DNA of 64,000 nucleotides. Source: Verrucomicrobiaceae bacterium (lineage in GTDB: Bacteria; Verrucomicrobiota; Verrucomicrobiia; Verrucomicrobiales; Verrucomicrobiaceae). The notes under the pieces were generated by a model, which worked only from the letters and a program-made list of their open reading frames with translations, was not told where the DNA came from and ran no database searches. How positions within the stretch are numbered: the first letter of the stretch is position 1; each line of letters starts with the position of its first letter. The stretch covers positions 62,001 to 126,000 of the forward strand of contig CANGYJ010000003.1 in NCBI GenBank assembly GCA_947458455.1, in the 5' to 3' direction. This document shows, piece after piece, positions 34,801 to 46,800 of this stretch. Made by a program: the position numbers and the translations under genes.

Positions 34801-37800
34801 GATGTGGCGGCGGACATCCCGACGACGCTTTCCTCCGGCACGCTGACCATCAATGCCAGCGGCTCCGCCAACGCTGCGAATGTGGTGCTGCGCTTCGTGG
34901 CTCCGAACCTTTTGGAGATTTTTGATGCCACACGCACCCTCGGAGCGCCTGCGGGCGGTACCCAGGTGAATGCGAATACGGTGCGGGTGCCCGTCTCCAG
35001 CGTCACGAGCATTGTTTTCACCGGCAGTGCCCTCGCGGATGTGTTCACGCTGAACTTTACGGACGGCGACATCTGCCCCACGGGCGGTATCGCGGTGAAT
35101 GGCGGAGCTCCCACGACCTCGCCGGGAGATCTGCTCGTCATAGACGGCGATTTCACCTCTGGCGGTGCCTATGGCACTGGATCGCCGGGAGCGGGCACGC
35201 TCACGCTGGATACGGGCAATACCGTCACCTTCACCGGACTGGAGCCGGTGGATATGAGCGCGGCTAGTTTCACCGATTTCACCATCACCGTCGATCCGAC
35301 GTCTGTTTTCAGCGGAAACGTCATCACCACTGTCGCGGCGGTGGATGCGGGAGTGAACACGGAAGTCACATTTGGCAGCAGCGGACTGGAAAGCGCCAAA
35401 CTGGGCACTGTCACCGGCACGCTGACCATTCTGGGCGACAATGTGGAGCAGGACTATTTCAACCTCCAAGGCCTCGGCAGCGCGATGGCGGGCCATTTCG
35501 TCGTCGATGGCCGCGGAGGTGATTCCGACGTGATCGACATTCACAACACCACTTTTACCCTGCCAGGACTTAACAAGAACCTCACCCTTCGGGCGGATTT
35601 CATTGTGCTGGGCAAGCAGAACCTTCCTACCTTTGCCACGACGGGTAACATTGTGTGCAGTGGCGACATCCTGCTGGAGGCCAATGGCGACAGCACTGGC
35701 CCGGTGCAACCCTGGAACAATGCCACGGCTGTGCCGTCAGCGACGACGGGTACCTGGGGCACGTTGCCCGGCTACGTGATTCAGGGCAGCGTTGCTCCCC
35801 TCTGTACCCTGGGCTCGATTCAGATCAGCGGCACCATCACCAAGAACGCCGGCAACAACGCCACGCTCACCCTCAAAGGAAAGCATAGCATCGGCCTGAT
35901 GAACAACGGGACAGGCATCTCTGGCACCATTCTCACCACGAATAATAAGCTCAACGTGGTGGTGAACTCCGATAGTGACGGGGCCAATGGTGGTGCGGTG
36001 GTGTTCCAGAGCAATTCCAGCATCACCACCCTGGGTGGCGATGTGACCATCGGCGGTGGCTCTGACCCCACCACGATGCCCTCTGTCGGGACGATTGGCG
36101 GGGGCAATACCGCAGGGGTGCTGGTGAACAACATGGGCATCACCACGACCACGGCCGGACCCGCCAGTACGGGGGGCAATGTATCCATCATTGGCAGTGG
36201 CTTCCCCAGCGGCACCACCAACTGCTTTGGCGTCTTCTTTACGGTCAGCAACGGTGCCACACCCGATGCAACCATCAGCACCGGCACTGGCAGCATCAGC
36301 ATTACCGGCACTGGGGGGGGCTCAACGACTTCCTGCCCTGGCGTGCAAATTTCAGGAGCCGCTTCCGCTACGCCTGCTTCCGTTCGCTATGTGCGCCTCA
36401 ACACCAGCACTGGCCCGATCAGTATCACCGGTACTGCCACAGTGGGTACCAATAATGGGGTGATGCTGGCTTCGAATGTGGACATCTCCTCCACAGGCGC
36501 GGCACCCATCAGCATCACGGGTACGGGCACCGGCACTCCCTCCGGAGTTGTGGGCTACGGCATTTTGAGCTTCCCGTCATCAACTGGCAGTGCCACCAGC
36601 GTTGTCAGTAGCACTGGAGGCACCATCACCCTCAAGGCGGACACCATGAACCTCGTGGGTAACCTGGGTGGCACGACTACGATCTCCTCAAACGCCGTTG
36701 GAGGCAGCATTGCGGTGAAGCAAAACAGCGCCACCCGCCCCATCGACATGGGCTTGGCGGTTGACACGGTTACCACCTTGGGAATCTCGACGGCTGAGTT
36801 TGCTAGGTTGAATGCCCCGACGATTACCATGGGTGACAGCAACAGCGGCACGATCAACGTGAGCGCTGTGATCGCCCCAGCGACCAGTGTTGCTACTCTG
36901 GCCCTGGCGAACAACACCACCTTTGCGGCCACCGGCGGCTTCACCTCCACCATCTCCAGCGCCTCGAATTTCACCAAAATGACTGTGGTCGGTGCGGTGG
37001 ACATCAACACCAACGCTACGCTCGCCATGAACGCTAGTGGCTATATTTGGAATGGCACGGACGTCTTCACCATCCTCGACAACGACGCGGCGGACGCCAT
37101 CACCGGCACCTTCACTGGCCCCACGTTGACGAATTTCCTCGGCAGCGCCCTCACCGCGCAGCAGAGCTACAGCGGCGGCACGGGCAATGACCTCGTCTTC
37201 TCGGCTCCGCCCTCGGCGAATGCGGATCTCGCGGCACTGACCACCACGGCGGGTGCTCTCTCACCGGTCTTTGGCGCGGGCACCATCACCTACAGCACAC
37301 CGAGCGTGCCAAATGCCACCGCCACCGTCACCGTCACGGCCACGCGGGCGCAGGCGAATGCCACGCTGGAGGCTCGCGTGAATAGCGGGGCCTTCACCAG
37401 CATCACCAGCGCCACGCCCAGCGGTGCTTTGGCCCTCAATGTGGGGGCGAATACCCTCCAGGTACGTGTCACCGCGCAGGATGGCACCACACAGAAGACC
37501 TACACCATCAATGTCACCCGCAGCGCCCCTCCGGGAGCGCCCACGATCACCTCGGCGGCTCCAGCTCGCGGCCTGATCGGCGGTGGCAGCAGCATCGTCA
37601 TCACCGGCACGGACTTCACCGGAGCCACCGGGGTGAATTTCGGCAGCACCGCCGCCACCACCTTCACGGTGGATAGCCCCACGCAGATCACCGCCACGCT
37701 TCCTGTCGGCACGGCAGGTATTTTCGATGTCTCCGTCGTCACCGGCCTCGGCACCGGCACGGGCTCCGGCCTCTTCTACTACTTCACCACCAGCGGCAGC

Positions 37801-40800
37801 ACGCCTGCCATGGCGGCCTCCAAAGTGGACATCTTCACGCCGAACGGCGCGGGCAAAGTGCTCCCCGGTGCCCCCATCCAGTATCGCACCCTCATCGCCA
37901 ACACCGGCGGCGGCAATGCCACCCTCGTGGACTTCGCCGATGCCATCCCGGCGAACACCACGCTCGTCCCCGGCTCCGTGAACGTCTCCCCGCTGGCCGA
38001 GGACGATGTTTACACCACCATCGTCAATACCCAGCTTGCCGCAGGCACCCCCACCGTGCTCTCTGGCCCGCTTGTCACCAGCGCGGTGAAGGTCACGGCC
38101 AATGACCGCGAGTTTTTGACCGATACCTTCACCCTCTCCGCCTCGGACAGCACTTCGGCGAATGGCGGGAGCGTTGTCGTGTCCTCCGACGGTTCCTTCA
38201 CCTACCTGCCGCCAGCGGGTTTCGTCGGCGCGGATTCCTTCACCTACACGATCCGCGATGACGGCACGGACAGCACCGCCGGCAATGCGGACGACCTCAC
38301 CGGCATCGGCACCGTGGTCATCAACGTCACTGAAGCCGACACCGTCCTCGCGGGCACGCAAAAGGTCTGGTACATCGACAACAGCTACGCCGGAGCGAAT
38401 GGTGTGGCCAACGGCACCTCCGCGCGGCCTTTCACCTCCACGACCAACGTCTCAGGAGCCACCGGCCCGGATGCCGTGGGTGATACACTCCATGTGGCTA
38501 CGGGGAGCTCGAATTATGGATTCTTCGCCTTCCTTCTCGATCAGACGCTTTGGGGGGCGAATGATGCTCTCGTTCTCAATGGGGTGACGTTGGCGGCGGC
38601 CACAGCCAAGCCTGTTTTTGAAAATGCGGGCGGTGCTGCTATCACCCTCAGCGGCGCGACCGGAACCAATACCATTCGCGGCCTTTCTGTGACCAACAGC
38701 GCCATCTCCTCCAACAACGGCAGTGGGGCATTTGGCACGTTGAACATTAGCAATACCACCATGACGGGCACCAGCCGCAAACTGGACCTCGCGAACGGCA
38801 CCGTGAATGGCACGATCGACAGCCTCACCGCTACCAACGGCGTCAACGGCGTCAGCCTCACCGGTGTCAATGGCACCCTTACCATCACCACGGGTGCCAT
38901 TAGCGGCACCAGCGGGGATGACTTCTTCGTCAGCGGCGGCACCGCCGTGATCAGCTACGGCGGCACCATCACCAACAGCGCGGGCCGCTCTGTCAATGTC
39001 ACTAGCAAGACCAGCGGCTCGGTGACCTTCAGCGGAGCCATTACCGATAGCGCTGGCAGCACCGGCATCTCCCTCACGAGCAACACGGGCTCCACCATCA
39101 CCTTCAGTGGCGGTTTGAGCCTCACGACTACCACCAACGCGGCCTTCACCGCCACCGGCGGCGGCACGGTGAATGTCACGGGGGCCAATAACACGCTCAC
39201 CACCACGACCGCAGCCGCCTTGAACGTGACCAACACCACCATCGGTGCCAGTGGCCTCACCTTCCGCAGCATCTCCTCCAATGGCGGCACCGGCAATGGC
39301 ATCATCCTCGACACCACCGGCACCAGCGGCGGCCTCACCGTCACGGGTGATGGCACCAACACCTCCCCCGGCGGCAACAGCAGCGGCGGCACCATCGCCA
39401 ACAAGAGCGGTGCAGACGGCAACAACGCCCAGGGCATCGGCATTTACCTCAACAACACGCGTGATGTCGTGCTGCGCCGCATGACCATCAGCGGCGTGAA
39501 TCAAAACTTCGGCATCCGCGGCTTTGGCGTCACGAATTTCACCCTGCAATACTGCACCGTCGGCTCTCCTACGCCCACGAACGTCGGCTCCATCGCGGCG
39601 AATCTGCAAGGCACCAACAACGGCAGCATCGGCGAAGGTGCCATCTACTTTGGCAATCAAACCGACGGCATCCTCGGCCTCACCGGCACCGCCAGCATCG
39701 ATAACTGCTTCATCAGTGCCGGACGCACGGATAACATGCAGCTCAGCAACGGCGGCGGCACGCTCAACCGCCTCTCGATCACCAACAGCACCTTCGGCTA
39801 CAACTTCACCACCACGCCAGCGGCCAATGCCGCGCTCACCGTCGTGGCACGCCGTGCCAGCAGCGGAAACACCGTGCTGAACTCCACCGTCACCGGCTGC
39901 ACCTTCGTCGGCACACCGGGCAATGCGGCCAACTTCACCGGTCAGGAGCCCACCACCACGCTCGGCATCGCGATGGATACGATCTTCCAAAACAACACCA
40001 TCACCAACAACCACCCGCAGAACAACCTCGGTGGCTGCAACATCACCGTCGCCGGATTCAGCACCACCACCTTCAACATCTCGAACAACAGCATGCGCGA
40101 CGCCAACGGCAGCGCCATCACCCTGCAACTGGGAGCACCCGGTGCTGGCTCCACCGTCGCCACCGCACTCAGTGGCACCATCAATAACAACATCATCGGC
40201 GTGACCGGTGTGGCTGGCTCCGGCTCGGCCTCAGGCAATGGCATCTTCTTCTCCTTTGCCGACAACACCACCGCGCCCAAGGGCCAGGTGAACGTGGCCG
40301 TCACCAACAACATCATCCGCAACTACAGCGGCAACGCGGGTATCTACGCCGACAACACCGGCGGCAACTACGACCTCAACTTCACCTGCACCGGCAACAC
40401 CGCTGCCGAGCCCGGCCCAGGAGCCGCTGCGGGCCTTGCCTTGGCCGCAGGCTCCCCCACCAGCAACGATGACATCGACATCTTCGCCCGCATCACCGGC
40501 AACGACTTCAGCACTGGTGACCCAAACAATGGGAACGACATCCTCATCGGTGGTGGTGCCAACGGAGCCTCCACCATCAAGCTCGCGGGTGCCGGCGGCC
40601 CGGCGGACGGCGTCGCCTTTGCCTCCCTCGCAGCGGTGCAGACCTTCCTGTTCAACAACAACAACACCGCCGGCACCGTCGCCAGCGCCTACGTCGATCT
40701 TCCCGCCACCGTCGCCATCTTCCGCGGTGCTGGCGCCACGAACCCGCCGCTGCCTTCCACGCTGCTTTTTGCCGAAGAACTGCCGCCCATGCCGGTGAAG

Positions 40801-43800
40801 GACCACAGCGACCTCAATGACGTCATTGAAGTCAGCGCCGTCAAAACGGTCAAAAAGGCCCCCAAAGCCCCCCAAGGCCGTTTTGCGCCTCAAACGGCCC
40901 TCACGCAGGCCACACTCGAAAAACTCGCCGCCCAGGCCATTTCCCGCTGGGAAGCCGCTGGCCTCACCCCCGCGCAAAAACAGCGCCTCCAGGCCCTCCG
41001 CTTCGAGCTTTCCGACCTCAACACCCTCCACCTCGGCCAGGCCAGCGGTGATCTCATCCAGATCAGCCGCACCGCCGCCGGAAACGCCTGGTTCATCGAC
41101 GAAACGCCCAGCGACGACGCCGAATTTGAACGTAGAACGGGTTTTCAACCCGTTTCAGCAGACAACGGACTGAAAGTCCGTTCTACGATCCAAGGCGTCG
41201 ATCTTCTCACGACCCTCATGCACGAAATGGGCCACTCCCTCGGCCTGCCGGACCGTTACGACCTGCGCAGCCGCCGCAGCATCATGTACGGCCACCTCAG
41301 CACCGGCGAGCGCCGCCTGCCAGCGCCGGGCGAGGCCGCAGGAGCCACGCCCTTCACCGACGACACCAGCCGCTTCCTCGGCGCTCCCATTGCCATTGGC
41401 GATCTGCCTCCGGGCAAGAGCGTGACCATCGTCGGCACCGTTTTGGTGAATGATCCGGCCAATACCCAGCTCATCAGCAGCCAGGGCACCGTCAGCGGCG
41501 GAAACTTCAGCAACGTCCTCACCGACGACCCCGCCTTCGCCGGAGCCGCCAATCCCACCACCACACCGGTCGAGCGTCCGGATGCCACCGTCGTCTCCAT
41601 CGTCGCTGGCACCTCGCCCACGAATGCCGCCAACGTCTCCTGGACCGTCACCTTCAGCACCGGCGTGAGCAATCTCGCCACCTCGCACTTCGCCCTCGCC
41701 AATACCGGCCTCACCGCACCTTCCATCACCAGTGCCGTCGCCACCGGGCCGCAGCCGGCCACCGCCTGGACTGTCACCGCCTCCACCGGCACCGGCAGCG
41801 GCACCCTGGGCCTGAACATGGCCAATGACGCCGGCGCACTCAGCCACGATGTCACGAACCTTCCCTTCACCGGCCAGGTTTACACCATCGACAAGATCGC
41901 CCCTGTCTTCTCCAGCATCACGCGGCAGACACCTTCGGCTCAGAACACGAATGCCGACACCCTCGTCTTCCGCGCCACCTTCAGCGAGACCGTCGTCGGC
42001 GTCGATGCCGCCGATTTCACCGTCAGTGGCACCACCGCTACCATTAGCGGCATCACTGGCACTGGCCCCTATGACATCACCCTCAGTGGCGGAAACCTCG
42101 CCAGCCTTGACGGCACCGTCGGCCTCGCCCTCGCTGGCGGTCAAAACATCGCTGACGCCGCTGGCAACGCTCTCCCCGGCACCGCACCCGCCACCAACGA
42201 GACCTACACCGTCGATAACGCCGCTCCGACCGTCGCCATCACCAGCACCACGGGCAATCCGGCCCCGAATGCCGTCATCCCCGTCACCGTGACCTTCAAT
42301 GAATCCGTCACCGGTTTCGACCTCACCGACATCACCGTCGCAGGCGGCACGAAGACCAACTTCGCAGGCACCGGAGCCATCTACACCTTCGACCTCACTC
42401 CGAGCGGCCCCGGCGTCACCGTCACGGCCGATGTGGCCGGTAGCGCGGCTCAAGACGCCGCTGGAAACAACAACACCGCCGCCACGCAGTTCACCCGCAG
42501 CATCGTCGATGCCGTCAGCATCGCCGCCACCACGCCTACCGCCGTCGAAGATGGAGCCACCGGCCTCTACACCTTCACCCGTGGCAGCAGCACCGGTGCC
42601 CTCACCGTCAGCTTCCAGCTCGATGCCTCCAGCACCGCCACAGCGGCCACGGACTTCAATCTGACCTCCAGCGGCACGCTCACCTTCACGGCAGGCACCG
42701 GCGCAGGCACCATCGTCATCCCGAACGGCCAGCTCACCGCCACCGTCACCCTCACCGCCCTCGTCGAGACCCCCAATCCCGCCGAAGCCGCCGAAACCGC
42801 CCGCCTCAATGTCGTCGCCGCCAGCGGCTACGTCGCCGGATCACCCGCGAACGCCACCGTCACCATCACCGAGAACGGCCTCCTTGTCACCACCACGGCG
42901 GACAGCGGCACCGGCTCGCTGCGCCAGGCCGTTTTGAATGCCAACAGCATCGCCGGCACGGACACCATCACCTTCCAGGCGGGAGTCACGACCGTGACTC
43001 TGACCTCGGCGGAACTGGGTATCAGCAGCAATGTCACCATTGATGGGGGATCCTCCGGCGTCACCGTCACCCGCGATATCGGTGCCCCCGCCTTCCGCAT
43101 CTTCAACGTCTCCAGTGGTGCGACGAGCCTGAAAAAGCTCACAATATCCAATGGAAGTGCTTCAGCCGATAGCGGTGGTGGCATCCTTACCGGAAGCACA
43201 ACCCAGTTGAGTATCGATTCCTGCACCATCGAATCGAACACAGCAGGTGTAGTCGGCGGCGGCATCCTGACCGCCTCAACAACGACCTTGATCACCAATA
43301 GCACGATCTCCCTCAATACCGCCAGCACGAGCTCGGGAGGTGGCATTGCCGTGGCAACCAACGGCACGGTGGACTTGGTAAACTGCACGCTCTCTGGCAA
43401 CGTGACGGCTGGCGGCAGCGGCAGCGGCGGAGGCGGCGGATTGCGGCTTTTCGCAGCCAACACTCCCACGGTGACCATCACCAACTGCACGATCACAGCC
43501 AACCGCGCTGTCGGAGGCGAGGGCGGGGGCATCTCGCGCGGAAACGGCACCTTGAACTTACGAAACACGATCGTGGCAGGTAACTTCTCCGCAGCCTCCC
43601 CGAGCACGACCCCGAATGACGTCAACGGTGCGGTAGCTTCAACAAGCTCCTTCAACCTCATCGGTATCAACACCAACATGACGGGCATCACCAACGGGAC
43701 CAACAACAACCAAGTGGGTTCCGGCACCGCTATCGCTCCCCTGCTCGGTCCTTTGCAGAACAACGGAGGCTTCACTCAGTCCTGCGCCCTGCTCGCTGGC

Positions 43801-46800
43801 AGCCCCGCCCTGAACGCAGGCAGCAACGCTTTGCTCCCCGTGGACACCTTCGACCTCGATGGCGACCTCAATACGACCGAAGTCATCGACGTGGACCAGC
43901 GCGGCCCCGGCTTCACCCGCGCCATCGGCACGGTCGATATCGGCGCCTTTGAGCTGCAAAAATCCGTCTCCATCGGCAACCTCGCCGCCATCAGCGAAGG
44001 CAATTCCGGCACGACGAACTTCGTCTTCACCATCACCCGCACCGGCGACACCTCCGGCGCAGTGGCCATGACCTACACCGTCAGCGGCGCGGCGGTGAAC
44101 GGCACCGACTTCATCGGCGGCACCCTGCCCACCGGCACCGCCACCATCACCAATGGCAATGCCACCACCACCGTGACCATCCCGGTGAGCGGCGATACCT
44201 TGGCGGAACTGGATGAGGCCTTCATCGTGACTCTCACGGCCCCAGACAATGGCTACGTCGTCGCCGGCGCACCTGCCACCAGCACGATCACCAACGACGA
44301 CACGCTCACCGTCACGATCAACCAAGCCTCCGGCCAGGCCGATCCTGCCCGCACCAGCCCAATCAACTTCACTGTGGTGTTCAGCGAGCCGGTCACCGGC
44401 TTCGTGACAGGCGATGTGACCGTCGGCGGAGCCGCCGCGCCCACCACTGGCACCGTGACGGAGATCGCCCCGAACAACGGCACGACCTTCAATGTGGCCG
44501 TCAGCGGCATGACCGCCCAGGGCACCGTCACTGCCAGCGTGGGCAGCAATGTGGCCCTCAGCGCCGGTGGCGCGGGCCATGCCGCTGCCACCAGCACGGA
44601 TAACAGCGTCGTCTTTGACAGCATCGCTCCTACAGCGGGCATCGTCGTCGCGGATACCACGTTGCTCTTCGGCGAGACCTCACTCGTCACCATCACCTTC
44701 TCTGAGGCCGTAACCGGCTTTGACAATGCCGACCTCACCATCCCGAACGGCACGCTGACCCCTGTCAGCAGCGGTGACGGCATCACCTGGACCGCCACCT
44801 TCACCCCGAGTGCGGATACCGAGGCCGCCACGAACGTCATCGCCCTCGCCATGACCGGCGTCGCCGATGCGGCAGGCAATGCGGGCACCGGCACCACGAA
44901 CTCGAACAACTTCGTCATCGATACCCTGCGCCCCACCGTCACGCTGAGCAGCCCCGTGGCCGATCCAGCACCAAACGTGGCCTTCACCCTCACGGCTACC
45001 TTCAGTCAAGCCGTGACCGGCTTCACCTTCGGAGACATCGCCACCACCAATGCGGTGATTGGCTCTTTCAACGCAGTCTCATCCACAGTCTATACGCTGG
45101 TGCTCACACCGAACGGCTCAGGCCTGCCCGTCACAGCCAATGTCGCTGCGAATACCGCAGTAGATGGCTCAGGCAATGGCAACACGGCAGCGGCACCATT
45201 CAGCCGGGCCACTTACACGCCGCCCACCATCTCCTACGCCTATGGTGCGCCGCAGGTGGCGATCAGCGGCTCTGCCTCGCTCACCTACACCGTGATCAAC
45301 CCCAATCCGACAGCTGCGCTCACTGGCCTGGCCTTCACGGATGCGCTGCCGCCCGGACTCGCCATCGCCACGCCCAACGGCGAGGTGAACAACCTCGGTG
45401 GCACCCTCACGGCCACCGCCGGCACCAATACGATCAGCCTCTCTGGCGGCACCTTGGCCGCCGGAGCCACCGCGACGCTGACCGTGAATGTGACCGGCAC
45501 CAGCATCGGGGTGAAGGGCGGCATGCTTACCGTACTCACCAGCGCCGAGGCACCGTTGAACACGACCCCAGGCTTTGTTCCGCCTCTAGTTTCCATTTCC
45601 GGGATCAGCACCTTCACTCACGACCGCCGGTTCATCACCGGCACGGTCGGTGCGGGTGATCCCACGCTGACGGGCCGCATGAACCGGAACGGCGTTGCCT
45701 CAGTGCCCGGCGCAAACAAAGTCTTCCCTGGCATGCTAACCACAAGCGGTGCCCGGCGCTACGATTCCCACACCATCACCAACACCACGGGTGCGGCCCA
45801 GGATGTGAATGTGTGGTTCAATACTTCCACTGGCAACAATGGTTTTGTCGTCGCTTACCTTGGCAGCTTTGATCCTGCCAATCCTGCCACGAACTACCTG
45901 GCTGATGCCGGCAGTAGTTTCCCCAGTGCTGCCAGCTTTGGCTTCACCATCCCAGTGGGCGGCACGGTGGTTCTGGTCGTCCATGAGGTGCTTTCGACGG
46001 GCTTTGACTATGCCCTGGGCATCAATACCCCGCTGCCCGCAGGTGCCATCTCCTCCATCCCCGCCACCTTGGCTGCGCTGCCTACCATTGAGGTCATCGA
46101 GAGGTCCGTCTCCATCGCCGACCTCGCCGCCATCAGTGAAGGCAACTCCGGCACCACAAACTTCGTCTTCACCATCACCCGCACCGGTGCCACCACGGGC
46201 AGCGTCGCCATGACCTACACCGTGGGCGGAGCCGCTGTGAACGCCGCTGACTTCGGTGGCACCCTGCCTACTGGCACCGCCACCATCGCGGATGGCAGCG
46301 CCACCACCACCGTGACCATCCCCGTCAGTGGGGATGTCTTGGCGGAGCTGGATGAAGCCTTCACGGTCACCCTCAGCGCCCCCAACAACGGCTACCTCGT
46401 CACCGGCGCACCCGCCACCAGCACCATCACCAATGACGACACCTTGACCGTCACCCTCAATCAGGCCGTCGCCCAGCTTGATCCCACGAATGCCACCACG
46501 ATCAACTTTACCGCTGTCTTCAGCGAGGCCGTGACCGATTTCGATGACGCTGCCGATGTGACCCTCACCGGCACCGCAGGTGCTACGTCGGCCTCCATCA
46601 CCGGCGGCCCGACGACTTACAATGTCGCCGTCAGCGGCATGACAGGCTCTGGCACCGTGATCGCCAGCATCCCGGCCGCTTCCGTGATCAGCGCCGGTAG
46701 CGCCGCCAACGCCGCCTCCACCAGCACGGACAACTCCGTGACCTACGACAACGTCGCGCCTGCTCTCGCCAGCGCCATCGCGATCAGCGATACCGCACTC

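Noticed and set aside
38452-40128. Long open frame (558 codons) antisense to the giant gene, with several others nearby
   Set aside because: The plus-strand product shows clear domains; the antisense frames are repetitive Gly/Ala/Val translations caused by repeated codons.
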